Of a stretch of DNA of 7,812 nt, positions 1 to 6,396 are shown piece after piece. How positions within the stretch are numbered: the stretch's first letter is position 1; each line of letters starts with the position of its first letter. The translations under genes were made by a program, and so were the position numbers. This DNA is from Mycobacterium sp. (GTDB taxonomy: Bacteria > Actinomycetota > Actinomycetes > Mycobacteriales > Mycobacteriaceae): contig JAHFVB010000227.1 in the NCBI GenBank assembly GCA_023264755.1, forward strand, positions 1 to 7,812. The letters run 5' to 3'. Under the pieces are notes generated by a model that searched no databases, was not told the origin of the DNA, and saw nothing but the letters and a program-made list of their open reading frames with translations.

Positions 1-864
1 GGTTCCGAACGCGCCAAGGATCGGTGGCTACGCAACCTGCGACGTGCGGATGCGGTGGGCTGCCAACTGTTCAGCGAGCCGGCCGCCGGCTCTGATCTCG
101 CTGCCGTGAAGGCCAGGGCCAGTCGGGGTTCCGATGGACGGTGGACGCTCGACGGGCAGAAGGTGTGGACGTCGGGGGCGCACTACTCGGACATCGGCAT
201 CGCGCTCACCCGGACGTCGGACGGCCCGCGGCACCGCAATCTGACGGCCTTCGTCGTAGACATGACCACGCCCGGGGTCGAGGTGCGCCCACTGCGTCAG
301 ATCACGGGCGCCTCCGACTTCAACGAGGTCTTCCTGACCGACGTCCAGGTCGACGACTCCTGCCGACTCGGCGAGGTGGGGGAGGGTTGGTCGGTTGCCA
401 TCGCCATGCTGATGCACGAGCGCGGCGCCATCGGCGGCTCCTCCAGCGGTGGCTCCGGCTTGTTCCGGATGGACGACCTCGCCCGTTGGATCGTCGAGCG
501 GGGCCGCCAGAGCGACCCCGCGGTCGTCGATGCCTTCGCCCGCGTCTACTCGGGCATCACGGCCGCGAAGGCCATGCGCGCCCGGGCCGACGCCAACCTC
601 AAGGCCAGTGGGATCCCCGGTCCCGAGATGTCACTCGGCAAGCTCGCCTTGACGGCCAACCTGCAGGCGCTGAGCGATCTCGTCAGCGTGGTGCTCGGCC
701 CCCACCTGGTGGCCGACACCGGAGAATCCCGTTCCTACGCGTGGTCCGAACTGGTGCTCAGCGTGCCCGGCATGCGAATCGGCGGAGGCACCGACGAAAT
801 CCATCGCAACACGGTCGCGGAGCGGTTCTTGGGCCTGCCCAAGGACAAGCTCCCGCGTCCGTAG
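1..864 (+). CDS. Acyl-CoA dehydrogenase (FadE family), 5'-truncated; probable catalytic (alpha-type) subunit
   Basis: The reading frame is open from base 1, so the gene begins upstream; 287 codons of the middle and C-terminal part are present. The family oxidises acyl-CoA to trans-2-enoyl-CoA using FAD. Seen in order: LFSEPAAGSDL (window codons 22-32), the TEPxAGSDL-type loop of the middle beta domain; KVWTSGAHYSD (about 54-64); a helical C-terminal domain from about codon 128; and the C-terminal signature IGGGTDEIHRN followed by RFLGLPKD. The position of the MCAD-type catalytic Glu (YEGT) is Gly here (IGGGT), but a Glu-Arg pair in MLMHERGAIGG (Glu at codon 140, bases 418-420) sits where IVD/LCAD-like enzymes and some mycobacterial FadE subunits keep the base. 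This suggests the catalytic member of an alpha2beta2 pair with the dehydrogenase at 3085. GTG at 55 is internal and not the start. Family call is firm; pairing and substrate are inference. Confidence 0.93.
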   Translation, partial: GSERAKDRWLRNLRRADAVGCQLFSEPAAGSDLAAVKARASRGSDGRWTLDGQKVWTSGAHYSDIGIALTRTSDGPRHRNLTAFVVDMTTPGVEVRPLRQITGASDFNEVFLTDVQVDDSCRLGEVGEGWSVAIAMLMHERGAIGGSSSGGSGLFRMDDLARWIVERGRQSDPAVVDAFARVYSGITAAKAMRARADANLKASGIPGPEMSLGKLALTANLQALSDLVSVVLGPHLVADTGESRSYAWSELVLSVPGMRIGGGTDEIHRNTVAERFLGLPKDKLPRP

Positions 865-898
865 CGCCCAAGCAACGCAGTCCGTGCCGGCCGACCTG

Positions 899-908
899 CT
901 GGTACCAG
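899..908. repeat. Perfect 10-bp palindrome CTGGTACCAG in the ACAD-SDR gap
   Basis: CTGGTACCAG reads the same on both strands and lies in the 65-base gap between the first dehydrogenase and the SDR, just upstream of the AAAGGGAG ribosome binding site at 913-920. It could be a small operator or simply chance; the symmetry does not extend further outward. No promoter elements are obvious beside it. Confidence 0.25.
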
Positions 909-929
909 AACCAAAGGGAGACAACTGAA

Positions 930-1850
930 GTGGGACATCTCGACGGACGAGTGATAATCGTTACCGGGGCTGGCCGTGGCATCGGCCGCGAACACGCGCT
1001 GCTATTCGCCTCGGCTGGCGCAAGCGTGGTCGTGAACGACCTCGGTGGCGGACAGGACGGTGAGGGCGCGGCTTCCGGGCCGGCCCAGGAGACGGTTGAA
1101 CTGATCAAGGCCGCCGGTGGTCAGGCCATCGCCAACGGTGACGACGTCGCCGACGAAGCAGGTGCCACGCGAATCGTCGAAACCGCGCTGGACGGCTTCG
1201 GCCGACTCGATGGGCTGGTGAACAACGCGGGCATCCTTCGCGACCGCGTGCTGGTCAACATCTCCGACGCTGACTGGGATCTGGTGGTGCGGGTCAACCT
1301 ACGCGGCACCTTCTTGATGACCCGCGAAGCCGCCAAGTACTGGCGGGAACAGAGCAAGGCGGGTGCCGAGGTCTCCGGTTCGGTGGTTAACACCAGCAGC
1401 GAGTCCGGGGTCTTCGGCAATCCCGGCCAGGCCAATTACGCCGCCGCCAAGGCCGCGATCGCATCGCTGACACAAGTTGCCAGCAAGGAACTGCAACGCT
1501 ACGGCGTGCGCGTCAATGCCATTCTGCCGCAGGCACGGACGCGACTGACCGAAGGCGCGTTCGGTGACGCTCTGGCCGCCAAGGACGGCGAATTCGACCG
1601 GATGGATCCGGCGAACGTCTCCCCGTTCGTCGGCTACCTGCTGACCCCGGACTGCCCGCTCAGCGGCGAGGTGTTCCTGGTCGGCGGGTCGCGGGTGCAG
1701 CGCATCCAGCCCTGGACCAAGGATCCGTCGTGGAAGCTGATGTCCGAGGGGCGGTGGACCATCGACGCGCTGGAACAGGCGGTCGCCGCCGTCGGCGTGC
1801 CCGGCGGCGGAAACACCTGGACCGCCAACCCCGCCAAGGCCGCGAAGTGA
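930..1850 (+). CDS. Short-chain dehydrogenase/reductase, MFE-2-like 3-hydroxyacyl-CoA dehydrogenase
   Basis: 306 residues. A classical Rossmann-fold SDR is visible: cofactor loop TGAGRGIG at residues 12-19, NDLGGG at 36-41 (Asp37 after the second strand favours NAD(H)), NNAG at 98-101, structural Asn123, and the catalytic set Ser157, Tyr170, Lys174 (YAAAK). The VVVNDLGGG strand, the long insert after it and the roughly 300-residue length match the dehydrogenase unit of peroxisomal multifunctional enzyme type 2 and its stand-alone actinobacterial homologues, which oxidise (3R)-hydroxyacyl-CoA to 3-ketoacyl-CoA. The GTG start at 930 is chosen because AAAGGGAG (913-920) lies 9 bases upstream and the protein then begins MGHLDGRVIIVTGAG, standard for the family. 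The stop codon overlaps the start of the MaoC-type gene, so the two are probably translationally coupled. Substrate is unknown; a steroid or other bulky acyl-CoA is a guess from context. Confidence 0.92.
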   Translation: MGHLDGRVIIVTGAGRGIGREHALLFASAGASVVVNDLGGGQDGEGAASGPAQETVELIKAAGGQAIANGDDVADEAGATRIVETALDGFGRLDGLVNNAGILRDRVLVNISDADWDLVVRVNLRGTFLMTREAAKYWREQSKAGAEVSGSVVNTSSESGVFGNPGQANYAAAKAAIASLTQVASKELQRYGVRVNAILPQARTRLTEGAFGDALAAKDGEFDRMDPANVSPFVGYLLTPDCPLSGEVFLVGGSRVQRIQPWTKDPSWKLMSEGRWTIDALEQAVAAVGVPGGGNTWTANPAKAAK

Positions 1851-3076
1851 CCACCACCGAGCGGACCGATCCGCCGGTGGACAAGACCACCGAGGCCAAG
1901 ATGCCCGAGGCCGTCATCGACGCCGCGATGATCGCGTCGATGGAGGCCAGGGCGGGTGTCGAACTCAGGATCGACCACTCGGTGAACAACGAAGAGGCGA
2001 CCCGCATCGCGGTGGCCAAGTTCGCTGGCGGCATCGGCGACATCAACCCCTTGTGGAGCGACGCCGAGCACGGCAAGGCCTCCGACTACGCGGCGCCGGT
2101 GGCACCGCCATCCTTCGTGATCGGGTGCTTCTCTGGCATCCAGTTCGGTTGGCCGGGACTCGGGGCGTTTCACAACGCCACCCAGGCACACTTCCATCAG
2201 CCGGTGTACTGGGGCGACAAGGTCACGGCCACCTGTCGCTATGACGGATTCACCGGTCCGCGCCCGAGTAACTTCGCCGGCCAGATGGTGACCGACCACT
2301 TCCTCAACACCTACCGCAACCAGCACGACGAGGTCGTCGCCGAAATTTCTTGGCAAGTAGTCAATTTCGAGCGCGGCTCGGCCAAGGCGCGGTCGAGGGA
2401 CTCGGCCACGGACGCCGGTAAGCCCAAGCTCGAGCTGCCGCACCCGTGGCAAGAGGACGAGCTCCGCGAAATCGAGGGCCAAGTGCTCAGGGAGCGGCCG
2501 CGTGGCACCGAATCCCGGTTCTGGGAGGACGTCGAGGTGGGTGAATCTCTTCAGACGTTGACCAAGGGGCCCATCGGGCTTACCGATGAGGTGGCCTTCA
2601 TCGCCGGAGGCGGAACGCCAATCCCGCGCCTCAAGGCCCACGCCGCGAGCTTGGTCGACTATCAGGCCCACCCCGCGTGGTCATTCCGCGATCCGGTCAT
2701 GGGCTCCAGGGAACCGATCTACGCCGTGCACTACAACAAGGCGGCTGCGAATGCCATGGGCGTCGCGTTCCAGTACGACGTTGGATTCCAGCGGCAGTGC
2801 TGGCAGACCCAATTGTTGACCCACTGGTGCGGCGACGACGGATGGGTGCGTGACTGCAGTTCGCAGTACCGAGGATTCGTCTACTTGTCCGACGTCGTGA
2901 CCCTCGGCGGCGAAGTGACCGGCAAGTCCGTTGATGATGACGGTGCGCATGTCGTCGAGGTGTCCACCTTCGCGCGCAATCAGCGCGGGGCCGACGTCAT
3001 GCCGGGCTCGGCCGTCATCGAGCTGCCAACCCGGGGCCAACCGTCGCCGGCGGCACGGCGCGCCCGGACGACGTAG
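1847..3076 (+). CDS. Double-hotdog MaoC/FAS1-like acyl-CoA dehydratase family protein
   Basis: 409 residues if started at the GTG that overlaps the SDR stop (GTGA, 1847-1850); ATG at 1901 (residue 19) is an alternative. Two hotdog-fold halves are apparent. The N-terminal half (about 25-200) has FAGGIGDINPLW (59-70) followed by APPSF (86-90), the pattern of the MaoC N-terminal/FAS1-type dehydratase family. The C-terminal half starts near FWEDVEVGE (residue 225) and has HWCGDDGW (326-333) near the end of its barrel. The family hydrates 2-enoyl-CoA, often giving the (3R)-hydroxy product that an MFE-2-like SDR would then oxidise. The canonical hydratase-2 motif DxNPxH reads DINPLW here, so the usual His is replaced by Trp; I recall NPLW as common in this subgroup, so it may be normal. 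The C-terminus is Arg/Ala-rich and looks disordered. Next gene starts 8 bases downstream. Family call good; exact reaction uncertain. Confidence 0.85.
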   Translation: MTTTERTDPPVDKTTEAKMPEAVIDAAMIASMEARAGVELRIDHSVNNEEATRIAVAKFAGGIGDINPLWSDAEHGKASDYAAPVAPPSFVIGCFSGIQFGWPGLGAFHNATQAHFHQPVYWGDKVTATCRYDGFTGPRPSNFAGQMVTDHFLNTYRNQHDEVVAEISWQVVNFERGSAKARSRDSATDAGKPKLELPHPWQEDELREIEGQVLRERPRGTESRFWEDVEVGESLQTLTKGPIGLTDEVAFIAGGGTPIPRLKAHAASLVDYQAHPAWSFRDPVMGSREPIYAVHYNKAAANAMGVAFQYDVGFQRQCWQTQLLTHWCGDDGWVRDCSSQYRGFVYLSDVVTLGGEVTGKSVDDDGAHVVEVSTFARNQRGADVMPGSAVIELPTRGQPSPAARRARTT

Positions 3077-3084
3077 GAGTTCCT

Positions 3085-4215
3085 GTGGCGATTGACCGCG
3101 ACGCGCGGGAGGCCCTGGTCGATGCGGTCCGTGGGGCCGCCTCGACTGGACCCCGCCCATTCATCGACGAGCACGCCGGGCCGCGCCGGGACGAGCGGTT
3201 GTGGAGTCTTCTGACCGGGCAGATGGGGCTCGCGGGCCTGCTCGTCACCGAACAGGACGGTGGCGCGGGGGCCGGCATCGCCGAAGTGGCCCTGGTGCTC
3301 GAACAGATCGCGACCTCACTGGCCGTGGTTCCGGCGCTGTCGTCGCTGGGGGTCGCCACCGCGTTGCTGCGGGTACTGGACACCCATGAGGCCGCGGCGC
3401 TGTCCAGCGAGCTCGCATCCGGCGCGCTGACTGCGGCCGTCAGCTGGCCCGCGCCCGAGTCCTACAGCGTCACACCAGTTCTGGTGGCGATCGGAGCTCC
3501 CGGCGTCGGCGCAACCGTCGCCGTCAGCGGTCACGCCGACTTCGTCCTCGACGGCATGGACTCCGACCTCCTACTCGCGCCGGCCCGCTGCGGCGACACA
3601 GCGGTCGTGGTGAGCATCGAGACTTCGAATCAATGGGTGCAGCGCACCGCGATGGAGGCCTTGGACCTCACCCGAGGCGTCGCCTCCGTCGAGCTGACCG
3701 AAGCGTCCAGCACCGTCGTCGGGGTGGGGGCCGATGTGCAGGCGGCGCTTGACATCGCGCTGGTGCTCATCTCGGCGGAGCAGATCGGCATCGCCCAGCA
3801 CTGCCATGACTCCGCGGTGGCGTGGGCCAAGGAACGCATCCAGTTCGATCGGCCCATCGGTCAGTTTCAGGCGATCAAGCATCAGTTGGTGGACCTGTTG
3901 ATGGCACTCGAGCTGGCGCGTTCGACGATGGACGGTGCCGTCGCGGCTGCCGAGCGCTACCTCGAGGAACGGACCACGGCCGCGGCCTTGGAGCTCAGCG
4001 TGGCGGCCAGCATGGCGAAGGCCAGCTGCGGCGACGCGGCCGTGCTCGTCGCCGATGAATCGCTGCACATCTTCGGCGGTATCGGGTTTACGTGGGAGCA
4101 CGACGCGCACCTGTACTTCCGACGCGCGAAGACGCTGGAACTGTTCCTCGGCAACCCGGCTAGCCACCGAAGTCGTTGTGCGAAACTCCTGCTCGAAGAA
4201 GCGGCACGTGGCTGA
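3085..4215 (+). CDS. Acyl-CoA dehydrogenase-family protein (FadE), probable non-catalytic beta-type subunit
   Basis: 376 residues, full length for the family. The GTG start follows AGGAG (3075-3079) at a 5-base gap; the AGGAG itself overlaps the stop of the upstream gene. An N-terminal helical domain (1-110) with GLLVTEQDGGAGAG (residues 51-64) leads to a beta domain (about 120-200) that lacks the TEPxAGSD loop, then a C-terminal helical domain with KERIQFDRPIGQFQ (249-262) and HIFGGIGFTWEHD (328-340). These resemble the FAD-contacting segments of mycobacterial FadE27/FadE29-like subunits. By hand alignment both known catalytic-base positions are empty: Leu355 replaces the MCAD Glu and Ala225 the IVD-type Glu. 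That is what is expected of the partner subunit in alpha2beta2 acyl-CoA dehydrogenases, whose base comes from the other chain. The likely partner is the dehydrogenase at the left edge, though an unseen upstream gene could be the true partner. The 3' end overlaps the next start by 8 bases. Confidence 0.9.
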   Translation: MAIDRDAREALVDAVRGAASTGPRPFIDEHAGPRRDERLWSLLTGQMGLAGLLVTEQDGGAGAGIAEVALVLEQIATSLAVVPALSSLGVATALLRVLDTHEAAALSSELASGALTAAVSWPAPESYSVTPVLVAIGAPGVGATVAVSGHADFVLDGMDSDLLLAPARCGDTAVVVSIETSNQWVQRTAMEALDLTRGVASVELTEASSTVVGVGADVQAALDIALVLISAEQIGIAQHCHDSAVAWAKERIQFDRPIGQFQAIKHQLVDLLMALELARSTMDGAVAAAERYLEERTTAAALELSVAASMAKASCGDAAVLVADESLHIFGGIGFTWEHDAHLYFRRAKTLELFLGNPASHRSRCAKLLLEEAARG

Positions 4216-4848
4216 GCTGCTCTGTGCGGTGGACCATGCGGGTATCGCGACGGTGACGTTGAACCGCGAGCACCGCAAGAATGGGATCACAAGGCAATGG
4301 TCGATCGGGCCATCGAGACGTTCCTCGCGCTGGCGGCCGACGACGCATGTCGGGTGGTGGTGCTCACCGGGGCCGGCGCGGCGTTCTGCTCGGGGATGGA
4401 TCTCTCCGAGCGCATCGAACCGGACGAGGTCACCTTCCTGCGTCGGGTCGGCCAGCTGAGCCGGCTCATCAAGGAGCTGCACGTGCCGGTCATCGCCAAG
4501 GTCCGCGGTTCGGCCGTCGGCTTCGGCGCCAATCTGGCGCTCTGCGCAGACCTGGTAGTGGCCGACGAGACCGCGGTGTTCTGCGAGATCTATGCCGAGC
4601 GCGGACTTTCCATCGATGGCGGTGGTTCGTGGTCGGTACCTCGGTCGGTGGGGATCCGGCTGGCCGATGGAACCGAGCGCGCGCTGGGCCGAATCAAGCA
4701 CCAGCTCGACGCGTCTTACGCACACTCGTTCGCCGACGCCGTCGAGGCGGAGGCGGTGGGCCAGGCCGTGGCGTTCCGCGACAAGGAATCCCGCGAGGGG
4801 GCGCGCTCGTTCCTGGAGAAGCGCCGGGCTGACTTCAGAAGCTGCTGA
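4208..4848 (+). pseudogene. Enoyl-CoA hydratase/isomerase family gene, frameshifted and internally deleted
   Basis: Crotonase-fold sequence split over two frames. GTG 4208 encodes a normal N-terminus (IATVTLNREHRKNGIT, composite residues 13-28), then the frame is lost. From about 4291 the next frame up gives KAMVDRAIETF and continues to 4848, including the oxyanion-hole segments AAFCSGMDLS and GSAVGFGANLAL, and ERGLSIDGGGSW. One extra A at 4291-4292 would join them perfectly as NGIT-KAMVDR. A second defect lies near 4651-4663: PRSVG runs straight into IRLADGTERALG, omitting about 42 residues that normally carry the AxxxGLVNxV segment. The repaired product would be 213 residues against about 255 for the family. 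The Glu144-equivalent of rat mitochondrial hydratase reads Asn, so the protein may descend from the isomerase/dehalogenase-like side of the family. An intact but N-terminally lacking ORF runs from ATG 4297. It overlaps the upstream dehydrogenase by 8 bases and ends the operon. Alternatives: sequencing error, or a functional shortened variant. Confidence 0.8.
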
Positions 4849-4896
4849 GTACCAACGACACCGGACCCGTACCCCCGGTGGCTCGGTCGCTTCGGC

Positions 4897-4970
4897 GCGA
4901 GCCCACCTAGCCGCGATTTCGGCGTGATGGGACGCGCTCAGCGCGCCCAAACACGCCGAAATCGGCTCGC
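4897..4970. terminator. Nested inverted repeat between convergent genes, candidate bidirectional terminator
   Basis: In the 138-base gap between the + strand hydratase remnant and the - strand P450. Perfect 12-bp arms GATTTCGGCGTG (4915-4926) and CACGCCGAAATC (4952-4963) enclose a 25-base loop that contains a second small hairpin, CGCGC-TCA-GCGCG (4933-4945). An outer 7-bp pair, GCGAGCC (4897-4903) and GGCTCGC (4964-4970), abuts the right arm and is separated from the left arm by an 11-base bulge. No U-tract follows on either strand, so it would be an atypical intrinsic terminator, as is frequent in actinobacteria. Alternatively it is a copy of a dispersed intergenic palindrome. The rest of the gap (4849-4896, 4971-4986) shows nothing recognisable. 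Confidence 0.55.
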
Positions 4971-4986
4971 GGGGGACGTCAGGTGG

Positions 4987-6303
4987 TCAGCCTCGGGGCT
5001 GCACGTCGAGGGTCACCGGTAGCGTTGCGATGCCGTGGAGCACGAAGCTCCGATGGAAGGGCTTGACGGCCTCGGCGTCGGCGAGGGTGATCTGCTCGCA
5101 GCGCTGCAACAAAACGTTCAGTGCGATCTTGGCCTCCAGCTTGGCCAGGTTCATCCCGAGGCACACGTGCTCACCACGACCGAAAGCCAAGTGACGCGAG
5201 CGTGATTCGTCGACATGGAGCACGTCCGGCTCGCTGAACGCGTGGGCGTCCCGGTTGGCCGAACCCGTCACCAGGTAGATCAGACTGTCGGCGGGGATCG
5301 TCACGCCGGACAGTTCCACGTCCCGTACCGCGACCCGCCAAACGCCTTGGACGGGAGTCTCCAGGCGTAGGACCTCGTCGACGAAGTTCGGAATCAGTTC
5401 CGGTTGCGCGCGAAGCCGCCGTTGCAGATCGGGATCTTCGGCAAGTTTCCACACCGACGAGGTCAGCAGGTTGGTCGTCGTCTCGTTGCCTGCCACCAGG
5501 AACTGAACGAGCATCTGGAGTATCTCGTCCAGAGTGAGGGGTTCCTCGTCGTCCAGTCGCGCTGCCAACAAGTCGCTGAGCAAGTCGTCGACGGGACGCT
5601 CGCGGCGCTTGTCGAGCTCTGCGGTGAAGTAGTCGTAGAACGCGTCGACCTGATCGAACATCTCGATCACCGCGTCGTTGTCGTGTGTCAATGCGCCTAC
5701 GCCACGTGTGAAGGCATTCGACCAATTCTTGAAGGTGCCCATCAATTCCGGCGGTACCCCGAGCAGCGTCGCGATCACCGTCATCGGAATCGGCGTGGTG
5801 AAGGCGGGGACGATGTCCAGTGGCTCGTCGCCGGGTGGGAAGGCGTCGATCAACCGGTGCGATAGTTCGAGCACCGAAGCGTCGAGCGCGGCGACGCGCC
5901 GCGGTGTGAAGCCCGCGTTGACCAGTGACCGTTGACGCTTGTGCAGCGGCGGGTCCGAGAACAACAGCACCCGGGACTTGCTGAGTTCGATGCGCCGTGC
6001 GGCGGCTTGGTGGGTGCGCGCGGGAAGGTCTGAATTCTCCAGAACCTGCTGAGCCAGGCCAGAAACGGAACTGGGCCCGCTGGCCAGCCGGTTGGAATAC
6101 CGTTCGACGTCCCGCAGCACGCTCAGCACGTCGTCGTGGCGGGTCACCAACCACCCGCCCAGTCGCTCGCTGTAGTGCACCGGGGCTGTCTCACGGGCCA
6201 CTTCGTATGCGCCGTAGGGGCAGGCCACGACGTCGGGTCGCAACGCGAGCAAGTCGTCCATCGTCGCGACCGGGCAGGTGCCGGACTGCGCTGTCTGTGT
6301 CAC
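4987..6303 (-). CDS. Cytochrome P450
   Basis: 438 residues, soluble bacterial P450 with no signal or membrane segment; it would use molecular oxygen and two electrons delivered by a ferredoxin. Seen: I-helix AGNETT (271-276), with the Glu-Thr pair for proton delivery; K-helix ExxR as EVLR (310-313); the heme loop FGRGEHVCLG with the thiolate ligand Cys381; ANRDAHAF upstream of it; and FSDPPLHKRQR plus FTPRRVAAL at the C-helix region. The segment between the B helix (RYSN) and SDPPLH is long, about 44 residues, a variable region that shapes substrate access. GTG at 6303 is the start: AGGAG (plus-strand 6309-6313) lies 5 bases upstream and the N-terminus MTQTAQSGTCPVATMDD is typical. It is transcribed toward the beta-oxidation operon and divergently from the gene at 6397. 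CYP family and substrate cannot be assigned by eye; a steroid, terpenoid or fatty-acid-like hydroxylation is suggested only by neighbours. Confidence 0.95.
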   Translation of the reverse strand: MTQTAQSGTCPVATMDDLLALRPDVVACPYGAYEVARETAPVHYSERLGGWLVTRHDDVLSVLRDVERYSNRLASGPSSVSGLAQQVLENSDLPARTHQAAARRIELSKSRVLLFSDPPLHKRQRSLVNAGFTPRRVAALDASVLELSHRLIDAFPPGDEPLDIVPAFTTPIPMTVIATLLGVPPELMGTFKNWSNAFTRGVGALTHDNDAVIEMFDQVDAFYDYFTAELDKRRERPVDDLLSDLLAARLDDEEPLTLDEILQMLVQFLVAGNETTTNLLTSSVWKLAEDPDLQRRLRAQPELIPNFVDEVLRLETPVQGVWRVAVRDVELSGVTIPADSLIYLVTGSANRDAHAFSEPDVLHVDESRSRHLAFGRGEHVCLGMNLAKLEAKIALNVLLQRCEQITLADAEAVKPFHRSFVLHGIATLPVTLDVQPRG

Positions 6304-6396
6304 CCAAACTCCTGAAATGCATGAGTAATGAATCGTCTATAACTAGAGTATTCCATGTCGGGGGTAAAGGTCCAGCGTCATCGTTTGGAGCGTGAA
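6304..6396. promoter_or_regulatory. AT-rich divergent promoter region between the P450 and the gene at 6397
   Basis: This 93-base gap is noticeably richer in A/T than the rest of the window, as expected for a divergent promoter. On the + strand TATAAC (6338-6343) and TAGAGT (6344-6349) are possible -10 hexamers; no convincing -35 is seen. An imperfect dyad TCTA-N4-TAGA (6336-6347) overlaps them and could be an operator half-site pair; ATGCAT (6317-6322) is a second short palindrome. The P450 ribosome binding site occupies 6309-6313. I do not see a KstR- or KstR2-type operator. All regulatory readings are inference from composition and position. Confidence 0.4.
6387..6390 (+). promoter_or_regulatory. 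GGAG ribosome binding site fixing the start at 6397
   Basis: GGAG lies 6 bases before ATG 6397. The in-frame upstream ATG at 6355 has no comparable site before it, so the downstream ATG is preferred. A leaderless transcript beginning at 6355 from the TAGAGT hexamer cannot be excluded. Confidence 0.6.

Noticed and set aside
141..929. Upstream extension of the SDR frame, open back to an ATG at 141.
   Set aside because: It overlaps the dehydrogenase gene with low-complexity Arg-rich sequence; the GTG at 930 has a good ribosome binding site and gives the standard SDR N-terminus.
1634..2671. 345-codon open frame on the - strand across the SDR end and the MaoC-type gene.
   Set aside because: It spans two real coupled genes in antisense and shows no domain or ribosome binding site; a composition artefact.
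3571..4950. 459-codon open frame on the - strand opposite the second dehydrogenase and the hydratase gene.
   Set aside because: It is antisense to clearly homologous genes, its Arg/His/Asp-rich translation has no recognisable motif, and long antisense frames are common in high-GC DNA.
5171..6154. 327-codon - strand frame inside the P450.
   Set aside because: Same strand but shifted frame, Arg-rich, no motifs; the P450 frame carries every family signature.
6355..6396. ATG 6355 as the start of the RDHSWG protein, possibly leaderless.
   Set aside because: It lacks a ribosome binding site and adds 14 residues not resembling family N-termini; ATG 6397 has GGAG at 6 bases. Kept as an alternative only.
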